Below, in pieces: positions 43,301-51,593 of a stretch of DNA of 64,000 nt (positions are counted from its first letter, which is position 1; every line of letters starts with the position of its first letter). Below the pieces are notes generated by a model. The model did not search any database. It was not told the origin of the DNA and saw only the letters and a list, made by a program, of their open reading frames with translations. This DNA is from Mesorhizobium sp. INR15 (GTDB taxonomy: Bacteria > Pseudomonadota > Alphaproteobacteria > Rhizobiales > Rhizobiaceae), in the NCBI RefSeq assembly GCF_015500075.1, contig NZ_CP045496.1, positions 2,986,001-3,050,000 of the forward strand, given 5' to 3'. The position numbers were made by a program, and so were the translations under genes.

Positions 43301-44287
43301 TCAGCCCGCGAGGCGCGCACGAAACAATGTGCAGCCGTCCTTCAGGCGCGACCTCGAGATATCCCTGAAGCCAGCCTCGGTCATCCATGCGCGATACTGG
43401 CCCTCGGTGTAGGATTCGCCGTGGCGATAGAGGTTCAGGAAGGTGAGGTTCAAAAAGACACCCTCGGGTGGACCAAGGCGGTCGTCATCGACGACACCCC
43501 ACCCAGCAATCGCGATCTCGCCTCCTGGTGCGAGGCAGCGCGCCGCGTTCAGGATCGAACCGCGCGCCTGGTCCGGCGGGAGGACCTGGACGACGGCCTT
43601 CAGGATCGCCAGATCGTGCCGGCCGGTCGATGGCGCGACGGTTATGTCGCCCACTTCGACGACCACGTCACCGGCACCGTATTCCGAGAGAATGGCCGGC
43701 GCAGCCGCCGCGACCGTCTGCAGTTCCATCAGCGTTGCGGCCAGGTGCGGCCACCGCTCGCGAAGCCCGACGAGAATGGTCCCGGCGCCCCCGCCGATGT
43801 CGATCACCGAACCGATCGCGGAGAGGTCCATCACCTCAGCCAGATGCCGGCCGAAAATTACTCCGCCCGGCGCCAGCATGCGGCTGAACGCGGCCGCTTC
43901 CTCGGGGCCTGCTTCGGAAAAATCGTGCAGCGCTGCCGGCCGGTTCTGGCGCAGCGTCTCCGCTGTCAGCAGGTCGGCGCTCCAGAGTTCACGCAGGAGC
44001 TTGTGATCGCCGCCGCGATAGGCCGGCTTCGACGCGTCGAGGAAAGCCGACGCTTCGGCACCGTTGCGAAACTGACCATCCTTGACGTCGAGGAGGCCGA
44101 TGCTGGCGAGCGCGTAGAGGAGCCGCGCCAGACGGTCAGGCTCGATGTTGAGCTTGGCGCCAAGGCTGTCGGCCGTCGCCGCGCTGTCGCCGAGCCGGGT
44201 GAAGATGCCAAGGTCCAGCCCGGCGCGAAGCGCCAGGGCGGTCGGCACCACGGCGATCAGATTGTCGATCCGGCTGGAATCCACCAT
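43301..44287 (-). CDS. O-methyltransferase, plant-type/hydroxyneurosporene family
   Basis: A 328-residue SAM methyltransferase with the N-terminal winged-helix dimerisation region (NLIAVVPTALALRAGLDLGIFTRLGDSAATADSLGAKLNIEP) and the catalytic domain (VIDIGGGAGTILVGLRERWP as motif I, GDITVAPSTGRHDLAILKAVVQVLPP later). The usual catalytic His of plant and bacterial O-methyltransferases (LKxVLHDW) is Val in LKAVVQV, so the mechanism may differ. The methyl acceptor is unknown. The gene stands alone. Confidence 0.85.
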   Translation of the reverse strand: MVDSSRIDNLIAVVPTALALRAGLDLGIFTRLGDSAATADSLGAKLNIEPDRLARLLYALASIGLLDVKDGQFRNGAEASAFLDASKPAYRGGDHKLLRELWSADLLTAETLRQNRPAALHDFSEAGPEEAAAFSRMLAPGGVIFGRHLAEVMDLSAIGSVIDIGGGAGTILVGLRERWPHLAATLMELQTVAAAAPAILSEYGAGDVVVEVGDITVAPSTGRHDLAILKAVVQVLPPDQARGSILNAARCLAPGGEIAIAGWGVVDDDRLGPPEGVFLNLTFLNLYRHGESYTEGQYRAWMTEAGFRDISRSRLKDGCTLFRARLAG

Positions 44288-44569
44288 GTGACATCACCTC
44301 CGCGATCCGACGCTCCGCGATCCAGGACCGCCTTTGAAGCGGGATTAGAGCCTCCGCCCCGCGGAAAGTGAAGACCGGCATGTTGGCGTGGCGAATGATC
44401 CTGACAGAAGCTGACCGAACCTCGGCTTGCGAGATTGGCCATCACCGCCTCGAACGGCGGCGTGAGGCGCAGCAGCGCCGTTCGAGCCGACCGGCAGGTC
44501 AGGCGAACGACCGTCACCAACGCTATTGGGTACGTCGTCCACACTCGACGCGACAAGCGGGGCCGCGTT

Positions 44570-45691
44570 CTACGGCTTGTGTTTCGCCGGAAGCGGAATG
44601 GGTTTTGTCGGCGTTAGCAGAAATCCGTGCGGCTCCCCCGACGGCGAGCGGCCATTCCCGACGATCTGGCCGCTCGAATTGATGTCTCGCGCTTCGAAGA
44701 GCGTCCAGCCGCGACCGCTGGAGTCCAACAGATCGTTGAGGTCGTAGATCGCCGTCCCGATCCACAGGGCGGCGTGAGTTGGCGAATTGCCCTTGAGCGC
44801 CGCGTCTCCGACCACGAGGCCCACATCGTTGATCCCGAGCGCCGTGCTGAACTCGCCGCCAAGCGCACGCAGATCGACGATTTTCGAGCCGACCCACACG
44901 GCCGCATGGGTTTCCGTATTCGCGTAGAGCATGGAATAGCCGGCAACCACGCCGCGATTGTTGATGGCCATGGCAAAGCTATAGTCGCCGCCGGAGAGAG
45001 TGCCGAGGTCGATTGGAGCCCCTCCCTTCCAGAGCGCCGCATGGATCTTAAAGTCGCCGGTCATGTCCGCAAACCCGACCACCGAACCGCTGTCGTTGAT
45101 GGCGGTGGCTGTGCTGGTGCGTCCACCAAGGGTGCCGAGATCGGTCGCGGTGCCGCCGCTCCAGAGCGCGGCGTGTTCGAGGCGCGTGTCACCGATTGTC
45201 GAATCTCCGGCCACCTCACCCTTGGCATTGATGCCCACGGCGATGCTGATGTTGCCGGCGACAGTGCCGAGGTCGGTCGGGGCCGTGCCGTTCCAAAGCG
45301 TTGCATGGACGTTGGTTGTGCCCGCGACGCGGGAATAGCCGGCCACTTGCCCGGCATCGTTGATGCCCTGGGAACAACCGGGGGCTCCTCCAATCGCACC
45401 TAGGTCGACGACGGCCTTCCCGGTCCACTTGACGGTGTGGACGTTCGGGCTGCTGCCCGGTGGCCGCGATCCCGCCGCGTCGGAACCATTGTCCTTCGTG
45501 GTGGCGTAGCCGGCGACCTGGCCGCCGTCATTGACCGCGCAGGCATAGCTTTCGGTTCCGTCGAGCGTGCCAAGGTCCGTCAGGGTGAAGGTGACCGGCG
45601 GCGGCGGTCCGCCCGAACAGCCCGACATCGCGCCCGCGACCCCGAGAGCGAAAAACAGCAGCATCGGTGCGCAATAGTCCGTCATTGGCAT
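44570..45691 (-). CDS. HAF-repeat lipoprotein, probable seven-bladed propeller
   Basis: A 373-residue protein with a lipoprotein-type signal (MLLFFALGVAGAMSGCSGG; Cys after MSG). It is built of seven repeats of about 45 residues, each with DLGxLxG...AxxIND.GxVxGYS, as in LTDLGTLDGTESYACAVNDG and PTDLGTVAGNISIAVGINAK. The repeat count suggests a beta-propeller. Such HAF-repeat proteins are exported and of unknown role. The start at 45691 has GGGAGG 6 nt upstream. No operon partner is apparent. Confidence 0.85.
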   Translation of the reverse strand: MPMTDYCAPMLLFFALGVAGAMSGCSGGPPPPVTFTLTDLGTLDGTESYACAVNDGGQVAGYATTKDNGSDAAGSRPPGSSPNVHTVKWTGKAVVDLGAIGGAPGCSQGINDAGQVAGYSRVAGTTNVHATLWNGTAPTDLGTVAGNISIAVGINAKGEVAGDSTIGDTRLEHAALWSGGTATDLGTLGGRTSTATAINDSGSVVGFADMTGDFKIHAALWKGGAPIDLGTLSGGDYSFAMAINNRGVVAGYSMLYANTETHAAVWVGSKIVDLRALGGEFSTALGINDVGLVVGDAALKGNSPTHAALWIGTAIYDLNDLLDSSGRGWTLFEARDINSSGQIVGNGRSPSGEPHGFLLTPTKPIPLPAKHKP

Positions 45692-46057
45692 GCCCCGCCT
45701 CCCAGAAGGAAAAGCTTCAGCCGGCTTTGGCGGCCGCCCTTGCACCATACAATGCTGGCGCTTGAGCGGCTAGTGAACCGCACCGGCGCAGTCTGCCGCC
45801 ATGTTGATCGGCTGTTCCACGATCGCTGCTCGGGGGCCACCGATGCGGAATTCTGGAGGTGGAGCAGCGATGTCCGTGTCCGGCCCCGGGCGGTGAATCT
45901 GATACAGATCAATGTGATCGGTCTGCAGGCGACGCGAGACATAGTGTTTCCGAGCGCGATCTTCACCTCGGCGGTAGCTGATTTAAGCTCGACTTTTCCG
46001 GACACACAGGCGCGGTCATCCAGTCCATTTTTGACAAGAGCTGTGCATTCGGAGGCA
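45692..46057. other. Intergenic region, no supported gene
   Basis: Open frames cross this stretch on both strands, but none has a ribosome site, recognisable motif or family-like start. TTGACA at 46031 is the only promoter-like element I see, just before the small gene. Confidence 0.5.
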
Positions 46058-46207
46058 ATGGCGCATTCTTCGATGACTGTGACCGACGAATATGTGCGCG
46101 AAGCCAACAAGAAGCGCATCGCCGTCGACATCGCGCGTGCAATCAACCGGGGTGAAGACAAGCGAGATCAAATGAAGAGTCGGACCAATTTGCGGATCGT
46201 CCGCTGA
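46058..46207 (+). CDS. Small basic protein, unknown function
   Basis: A 49-residue protein: MAHSSMTVTDEYVREANKKR, then a basic helix rich in Arg and Lys ending RTNLRIVR. GGAGG lies only 2 nt before ATG 46058, so the real start may be ATG 46073. It is followed by a strong terminator hairpin at 46233, which supports a transcribed gene. No family recognised. Confidence 0.5.
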   Translation: MAHSSMTVTDEYVREANKKRIAVDIARAINRGEDKRDQMKSRTNLRIVR

Positions 46208-46232
46208 CGAAGAACCGAGGGCAGGATGAGGA

Positions 46233-46258
46233 GGCGCTTTCGAGCGCCCTTTTCTTGT
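46233..46258 (+). terminator. Rho-independent terminator with TTCG tetraloop
   Basis: GGCGCT (46233-46238), loop TTCG and AGCGCC (46243-46248) form a perfect stem, followed by CTTTTCTTGTT. It ends the small gene at 46058. Confidence 0.8.
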
Positions 46259-46393
46259 TGCCATCGGGAGCCGTGGGCCCGGCGTGGGCCAACTGTGAGC
46301 CCTGGCATATTTTTCTCAATGATTTCAAAGGTTATGGTGACCCCGGAGAGTGGGATACTCTCGAATAAAATCAATGGCTCATGAAGCGCGACA

Positions 46394-47026
46394 TTAACCC
46401 TCTGGCGCCGCATTTCCACGCCGCGGCAACAGCACCAAGTCGGCCGCTTCCTCGGCGTCTTTCAGTAGCCTCTTGCGCGGCATGCCCATCTGCGCACGCA
46501 TTGTCAGACCGCGCGACAGGTCGAGGACCTGGCTCGCGCGCGCGGATACCGGAAAGTCAGACGGTACCTCTCCCGCGCTGATCGCGTCGTAGAAGCGCCG
46601 TTCAACTAGCGCCATGCCGCCAGCCACGGCGTCCTGCAGGAACTGCCGGACCTCGGCATCGTCAACGAGCGGCGCAACGCACACCAGAAGACACCCCGGG
46701 GCTGATCCTTCATCGGTCGCACTTTCCACGGCGTGCCTCAGGAAGCCGCCGAGCGAATCGCGAAGAGTCGTCGGCGAGAAGAGCGCCTTGGCAGCGCGAG
46801 CACCCTTCGCTTCAGCGTACGCCCGAAGGACACGCAAGAATATCGTCCGCTTGTCGCCGAAGACGGAATACAGGCTTGGCCGTCCCACCCCCATACCTTC
46901 GACGAGATCGTCAATCGTCACTCCGTCGTAGCCTTTCGACCGGAACACCCGGGTCGCCTTTTCCAGCGCGTCCCTCTCGTCGAAGTTACGGGGGCGTCCA
47001 CGAGGCCTCTCAGTATTTTGAAACAT
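46394..47026 (-). CDS. TetR-family transcriptional regulator
   Basis: A 210-residue repressor. The HTH region is ALEKATRVFRSKGYDGVTIDDLVEGMGVGRPSLYSVFGDKRTIFLRVLRAY. The C-terminal ligand-binding part contains PGCLLVCVA, where a Cys is common in the group that senses electrophiles or aldehydes. It is divergent from the first SDR gene. AT-rich AGTTC-type half-sites at both SDR promoters make it the likely repressor of 47147 and 48239. Confidence 0.9.
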   Translation of the reverse strand: MFQNTERPRGRPRNFDERDALEKATRVFRSKGYDGVTIDDLVEGMGVGRPSLYSVFGDKRTIFLRVLRAYAEAKGARAAKALFSPTTLRDSLGGFLRHAVESATDEGSAPGCLLVCVAPLVDDAEVRQFLQDAVAGGMALVERRFYDAISAGEVPSDFPVSARASQVLDLSRGLTMRAQMGMPRKRLLKDAEEAADLVLLPRRGNAAPEG

Positions 47027-47028
47027 TT

Positions 47029-47090
47029 TAGTTCTAAACTCCTTGACCCCGATCTTTGCACAAATATATAATCGAACAGTTCAAAAATGA
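47029..47090. promoter_or_regulatory. TetR/SDR intergenic half-sites
   Basis: TAGTTCTAAA (47029-47038) and AGTTCAAAAATGA (47078-47090) lie in the AT-rich gap between the divergent TetR and SDR genes. The same AGTTCAAAA core recurs at 48142 and 48193, upstream of the second SDR gene, which suggests a shared operator. Confidence 0.55.
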
Positions 47091-47146
47091 CAAGGCGGCC
47101 CTACGCTGGGACTCCTTCTCCCTTAACCTTCACCAAGGAGCCGCCC

Positions 47147-48139
47147 ATGAAACATTCGATAGCACTCGTCACCGGCGCCACCTCCGGGCTCGGTTATGCA
47201 GCAGCCCGCTCTCTTGCCGAAAAGGGCTGGGGCGAGATCATGATCACCGGTCGCAGCCTGGCTCGGGCCAAGGAGGCGGCGGCTCAACTCGCAGCGGAAA
47301 CCAAAAGAGAGATATTCACGCCGCTGGAGCTGGAGATGGACACGCCGGCCAGCGTCCAGTCCGCGCTCGCCGAGCTGGTCAAACAAGGTCGGGCGGTCGA
47401 TTTCCTGCTGCTCAATGCCGGATTGGTCCCAACCAAGAAGCGCGTGATTACTGCGGCGGGCGTTGAGGCTTCTCAGGCCCCGCTGATCGGCCATCACCAA
47501 CTGACTGTCGGATTGCTTCGCGCCGACCTTCTTAGCCCCAACGCGCGCATTGTTATCACCAGCGCGGAGCCTGCCCGCGGGGGCGTACCCATGTTCAAGT
47601 ACACCGACCTGCCAGCCTTCGCGGCCAAGAGTTACCAGGGTAACCGAACCGCCGCTGTTGAAGCCCTGATTCGCAACGGGCCGAACGTGAAGTACGCGCC
47701 CAACAATGCTTATGCCGACGCGAAGCTCATCATCGCTTGGTGGGTCGCGGCGCTGGCGCGCAGGCTACCCTCCGGCATGGCCGTGTACGCTGTCTCGCCC
47801 GGTGCGTCGAACGACACCAAGGTGGCGCGAAACGCTGGCCCGTTGTTGAAGTACCTGATGATTCCAATCGTGAACCTCATTCCCGGCATGAATCAGACGC
47901 CGGAGACCGCGGCCCGTCGGTATCTCCAGGCTTCGGAGTTCGGAACCGACGTCTCAGGGCAATTCTTCGCCTCGGCTCAAGGGAAGTTCTCAGGCCCAAT
48001 GGAGGTGCAGCGCCAGGCACACCTCTACGATCGCGCCAGCCAGGAAGCCGCGTGGCAGGCCGTGGTCAAGGTCTCCGGCGTCGACTCGTCTAACCCAGCA
48101 CCCTTGCGTCCACACGATCCTAACAAAATTTTGTACTAA
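47147..48139 (+). CDS. Short-chain dehydrogenase with extended C-terminus
   Basis: A 330-residue SDR. The cofactor motif is TGATSGLGYAAARSLAEKG, with TGRS at the end of the second strand suggesting NADP(H). NAG, the Ser of IVITSAEPARGG and the active YADAK follow. The C-terminal 80 residues (SEFGTDVSGQFFASAQGKFS and onward) exceed the classical length and resemble the retinol-dehydrogenase-like subgroup. AAGGAG precedes the start at 47147. It is the first gene of a pair under TetR control. Confidence 0.88.
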   Translation: MKHSIALVTGATSGLGYAAARSLAEKGWGEIMITGRSLARAKEAAAQLAAETKREIFTPLELEMDTPASVQSALAELVKQGRAVDFLLLNAGLVPTKKRVITAAGVEASQAPLIGHHQLTVGLLRADLLSPNARIVITSAEPARGGVPMFKYTDLPAFAAKSYQGNRTAAVEALIRNGPNVKYAPNNAYADAKLIIAWWVAALARRLPSGMAVYAVSPGASNDTKVARNAGPLLKYLMIPIVNLIPGMNQTPETAARRYLQASEFGTDVSGQFFASAQGKFSGPMEVQRQAHLYDRASQEAAWQAVVKVSGVDSSNPAPLRPHDPNKILY

Positions 48140-48141
48140 AT

Positions 48142-48206
48142 AGTTCAAAATATTTTTGACCGTCGTCTCTGCGCCTCATTATCATACAAATAAGTTCAAA
48201 AATAAC
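48142..48206 (+). promoter_or_regulatory. Upstream region of second SDR gene with AGTTCAAAA repeats
   Basis: AGTTCAAAA occurs at 48142-48150 and 48193-48201 in the 99-bp gap between the two SDR genes, with a CAAAATTTTG dyad just before it (48124-48133). These resemble the sites at the TetR gene, so the second SDR gene probably has its own TetR-controlled promoter. Confidence 0.55.
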
Positions 48207-48238
48207 CAAACGCCCCTGGCGTCGCAAGGAGAGTGCGC

Positions 48239-49126
48239 ATGGAACGATACCAAGATAAAAAAGTAGTGATTATCGGCGGTACGAGCGGCATGGGGCTTGC
48301 GACAGCGAAGATGCTCCTCGATGGGGGCGCGCGGGTCTTGGTGACGGGTCGCTCGCAGGCGGGCCTTGAATCGGCGCGGAAAGAGCTTGGGAACGACGTC
48401 ATCGTGGTTTCGAGCGACGCGCGGTCGTTGACCGACATCGACTCACTCGTCGCTCAGGTGAAGACTGAGTTCGGCACCATCGACCTGCTTTTCGTCAACG
48501 CCGGGTTCAGCACTCCAACGCCTGTCGCGAACGTGACAGAGGCCATCTACGACGAGATGTTCAACCTCAACGCCAAGGGACCGTTTTTCGCGGTCCAGAA
48601 GCTCGCGCCGCTAATTAATCGGGGTGGCTCAGTCGTCCTCACGACCTCTGTCGCCAACGTCAAGGGACTGCCCGGCCAGGCGACATACGGAGCCGCCAAG
48701 GCTGCGCTGCGATCCTTCGCCCGGGTGCTTGCCGTTGAGCTTCTTCCCCAAGACATCCGCGTCAACGCGGTGTCGCCCGGTCCCATCGACACTGGCATCC
48801 TCGAAAAGGTGTTTTCCACGGAGGAGATGCGGGCCCACGTGAAGGGGCACACACTCGGCATCATCCCGATGAAGCGCTTCGGGACCTCGGAGGAGATCGC
48901 GAAGGCCGTCCTCTTCCTCGCGTTCGACGCGACCTTCACGACCGGCCTTGAGATTCCGGTCGATGGGGTTGGTCACAACTCTGAAGGCATCATCGACTGC
49001 AAGCTGCGTCGCGGACGGTCTTCAATGTCTCTCCATGTCGCAGCTTATTCGGTAGCACTGCTCCAGTGGAGGCCGATGACCATCACAACTCCCCAACCTG
49101 GAATGCAGCGACAAAATTACGTGTAG
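48239..49126 (+). CDS. Short-chain dehydrogenase with probable C-terminal frameshift
   Basis: A classical SDR up to about residue 243: GGTSGMGLATAK, NAG, TTSVANVKG, YGAAK and the end TTGLEIPVDG. After that the frame runs 50 residues into unrelated sequence (VGHNSEGIIDCKLRRGRSSM). The family normally ends in PVDGGxxQL: adding one G to the GGGG run at 48964-48967 would read VDGGWSQL and stop at 48982-48984. A one-base deletion or sequencing error is likely. The start at 48239 has AAGGAG 8 nt upstream. Confidence 0.85.
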   Translation: MERYQDKKVVIIGGTSGMGLATAKMLLDGGARVLVTGRSQAGLESARKELGNDVIVVSSDARSLTDIDSLVAQVKTEFGTIDLLFVNAGFSTPTPVANVTEAIYDEMFNLNAKGPFFAVQKLAPLINRGGSVVLTTSVANVKGLPGQATYGAAKAALRSFARVLAVELLPQDIRVNAVSPGPIDTGILEKVFSTEEMRAHVKGHTLGIIPMKRFGTSEEIAKAVLFLAFDATFTTGLEIPVDGVGHNSEGIIDCKLRRGRSSMSLHVAAYSVALLQWRPMTITTPQPGMQRQNYV

Positions 49127-49160
49127 GGCGCGTTTATTTTCCGGCGGAAAAACGCGCCCT
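49125..49160. other. Strong intergenic hairpin
   Basis: AGGGCGCGTTT (49125-49135) and AAACGCGCCCT (49150-49160) form an 11-bp perfect stem with a 14-nt loop. The frameshifted SDR frame stops inside the first arm. No U-run follows. Confidence 0.65.
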
Positions 49161-49565
49161 AGCTGGAGCGACCTGCTCCCGCATCATCCCGTTGTTCTGC
49201 AACCGCCCATGTGACTCGACGCCAATCCGCTGTGCGCTTGGTGTTTTGGACTTTTAGCTGCCGTGAGGTCGATGCCAATTGTATCCATCCGCCTTTTTTC
49301 CACACGAATTAGCGCCAGTTTCTTAGATGTCGAATTCGCTGAGATGCCAATGTCCGGAAAATGACCGTTTTCCGGACACCCCGCGCGAGCAACGGGGAAA
49401 AACGGCTTTATAGGCTGTTGTGTACGGAAACTAAGTGCGGCTTTCTATTGTGCTAATAACGCTCCACCAAGCTTCGAACAGACCTCATAAGACTGTTAAG
49501 CCGCCGCAAATCTGAGATGAAGGTCCGATATAAGGCGCAAAGTATCCATTCACGCCGCGTCTCCC
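49161..49565. other. AT-rich intergenic region, no supported gene
   Basis: These 405 bases have lower GC than their surroundings. A TCCGGAAAA/TTTTCCGGA pair (around 49351-49375) is a short dyad. I see no reading frame with a ribosome site, and no tRNA-like or IS-like structure. Confidence 0.5.
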
Positions 49566-50519
49566 TCAATGCACCACCGCCCGCATCCTGTCGCGCAACT
49601 CCCTCGGCGCTACGTCATACTTGCTCTTGAAGGCGCGCGAGAAATGGGCGCTGGAGTTGAAGCCGCAGGCAAAGGCGATTTCGGAGATCGAGGCCGAGGC
49701 GCGGGCGGGGGACAGGAGCTCTTCCTTGCTGCGCTCCAGCCGGCGATCCCAGACGAAGCGTTCCAGCGTCGCGCCTTCGCCTTCGAAGGCGCGGTGCAGG
49801 TAGCGGCGCGAGCAGCCCATGTGGCGGGCGATCTCCTCGGCTGACAGAGTGCTGCGCGCCAGGTTGGCGTCGATATAGGCGACGATGCGCTCGCGCAGCG
49901 CCTCCAGCGGCGAGCGGCGGAATTCGGGCGCCATGGGCTTGGCCTGGATCAGGCCGTTGACCAGCTGGATCAGGCTTTCGCCGACCCGCCGGCTGCCGGC
50001 CTCGTCCAGCCTGTGCGCTTCGCCGATGGCCATCTGCATCAGGCCGGAGACGATGTGGGTGAGGCTGTCGTCATTGCCGGGCAGGGGCAAGGGGGCGGCG
50101 AGGCGGGCGAGCGTTTCGTCGCCGAAGGTCGAGCGCGGCACCTGCAGGATCAGCTGGTCGACATCCGAGAGGTTCTGCAGGGAATAGCTGCGCACAGGGT
50201 CATAGATGATCGCCGATTGCGGGCCGAGATCGACGGCGACCTGCTGCTGCTCGAAACGGCTGCGGCCCCTCAGCTGCATCAGGATCTTGATCGCGTCCGG
50301 GTCGAAGCTGCGCCAGAACAGCCGGTCGTTGACGACCAGATGCGAGTTGGCCTTGATCTCCGAAAGGCGGCAGGCGCCGAGATTGACCGAAACCAGTTGC
50401 GGGATCGACGGCACCGTGCCGCGCGAGAAGCGCTGCGTGATCGGGCCGAACAACAGGCGCGATGTCGACAGGAAAGCTTCGCCGTCGGCGATGCTGACAT
50501 GATGGGCGGAAGCGTGCAT
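49566..50519 (-). CDS. AraC-family transcriptional regulator
   Basis: A 317-residue activator. The C-terminal double HTH is complete: LRERIVAYIDANLARSTLSAEEIARHMGCSRRYLHRAFEGEG and ISEIAFACGFNSSAHFSRAFKSKYDVAPRELRDR. The N-terminal part (LGACRLSEIKANSHLVVNDR, QQQVAVDLGPQSAIIYDP) matches the AraC-binding-like fold of the FeaR/NitR-type group. The start at 50519 has GGAGGAGGAG upstream. It is followed upstream by the IclR gene on the same strand, so the two may answer different signals for the amidohydrolase/ABC operon. Confidence 0.9.
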   Translation of the reverse strand: MHASAHHVSIADGEAFLSTSRLLFGPITQRFSRGTVPSIPQLVSVNLGACRLSEIKANSHLVVNDRLFWRSFDPDAIKILMQLRGRSRFEQQQVAVDLGPQSAIIYDPVRSYSLQNLSDVDQLILQVPRSTFGDETLARLAAPLPLPGNDDSLTHIVSGLMQMAIGEAHRLDEAGSRRVGESLIQLVNGLIQAKPMAPEFRRSPLEALRERIVAYIDANLARSTLSAEEIARHMGCSRRYLHRAFEGEGATLERFVWDRRLERSKEELLSPARASASISEIAFACGFNSSAHFSRAFKSKYDVAPRELRDRMRAVVH

Positions 50520-50589
50520 GTGTCTCCTCCTCCAAAGAAACCTCCCGTCTTGTCGCGGGCTTGCGGCCGACAGGAACTTAACATGATAA

Positions 50590-51366
50590 TTATCTCTGCC
50601 GCAACGGCACAGATGCATGCCATTGTTCGCCGGTGAGATGGGTGGAAATCCTGGCGCTGGCCTGCCGTGCGGCTTGCCCCTGCCGGTCGGCGGTCGTGTC
50701 GTCGACGCGCGACACGGGCGAGGCCACGGCCAGCGTTCCCAGGGGAAAACCGTCGGAGCCGAGAATCGGTGCGGCGATCGAGTGCACGCCTTCCTCATAG
50801 CCCTGGGCGCTGCGCGAATAGCCGCGCGTTGCCGCCAGTTGCACCGCCGTCATCACCTTGTCGCGCGTCGTCATCGTGTGCGGGGTGAAGGCGGCCAGCG
50901 GCTTGCCGAAATAGGCTTCCACGGTTTCCGGGCGCGAGAAGGCGAGGAAGGCGATGCCCGATGCCGTGCCATGCAGCGGCAGCACCTGGCCGACATCGAC
51001 ATTGACGCGGTTGGCCCGGGCTGAAAGCTCGACATGCACCGTCAGCAGGGCGCCGGCACTGAATTCGCACAGATGCACGGTCTCGCCGGTTTCCAGCGCC
51101 AGGTCGCGCACCATGGGGGCGGCGACGCGCACGAAAGGCAGATGCGCATCGCGCATGCGGGCCAGCCGCGACAGGCCGGCGCCAAGGCGGTAGCGGCGGC
51201 TTTGCGGCTCCTGTTCGATCAGCCGATGCTCGGCCAGCGCCATCAGCAGCCGCCTGGCGGTCGCCTTGTCGAGGCCGGCCTTGCGGGCAAGTTCGGACAG
51301 GCCGATTTCCGGCTCCTTCAGCGTGAAATGTTCCAGCAGCGCAACCGCCTTGCCAACCGTGCTCAT
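50590..51366 (-). CDS. IclR-family transcriptional regulator
   Basis: A 258-residue regulator with N-terminal winged HTH (STVGKAVALLEHFTLKEPEIGLSELARKAGLDKATARRLLMALAEHRLIEQ) and the GAF-like effector domain (ETVHLCEFSAGALLTVHVEL, PLHGTASGIAFLAF, GYSRSAQGYEEGVHSIAAPILGSDG). It is divergent from the amidohydrolase gene with a perfect dyad between them. It probably controls the catabolic and import genes that start at 51594. Confidence 0.9.
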   Translation of the reverse strand: MSTVGKAVALLEHFTLKEPEIGLSELARKAGLDKATARRLLMALAEHRLIEQEPQSRRYRLGAGLSRLARMRDAHLPFVRVAAPMVRDLALETGETVHLCEFSAGALLTVHVELSARANRVNVDVGQVLPLHGTASGIAFLAFSRPETVEAYFGKPLAAFTPHTMTTRDKVMTAVQLAATRGYSRSAQGYEEGVHSIAAPILGSDGFPLGTLAVASPVSRVDDTTADRQGQAARQASARISTHLTGEQWHASVPLRQR

Positions 51367-51452
51367 CGCAGACTTTCCGAGATACTTAGCGTGTGAATTA
51401 ACTTGACAGCGACGCGCGCGCCTTGCAGTCTGTCTATAACATATAAAACACT

Positions 51453-51469
51453 GGTTCATATGATGAACC
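51453..51469. promoter_or_regulatory. Palindromic operator between IclR and amidohydrolase genes
   Basis: GGTTCAT-ATG-ATGAACC is a perfect 7-bp dyad with 3-bp spacer (51453-51469), in an AT-rich stretch (TATAACATATAAAAC just left). It lies 87 bp from the IclR start and 124 bp from the amidohydrolase start. Size and symmetry fit an IclR-type site. Confidence 0.7.
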
Positions 51470-51593
51470 GAATGGGAACCTGAAAATAGTGCGGATTTGG
51501 TCTCGCGGGCCGGCAAGGCGGCGCGGGGCGGATTGGCGAAGTCGCCGGACCGGTTGGCGCGGTGCCACTGGTGGCGAGGGAGGAGAGAAACGA

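Noticed and set aside
45437..46057. Upstream part of the plus-strand frame that ends at 46207
   Set aside because: It overlaps the HAF lipoprotein gene in antisense and has no family motif; only the C-terminal 49 residues look like a possible gene.
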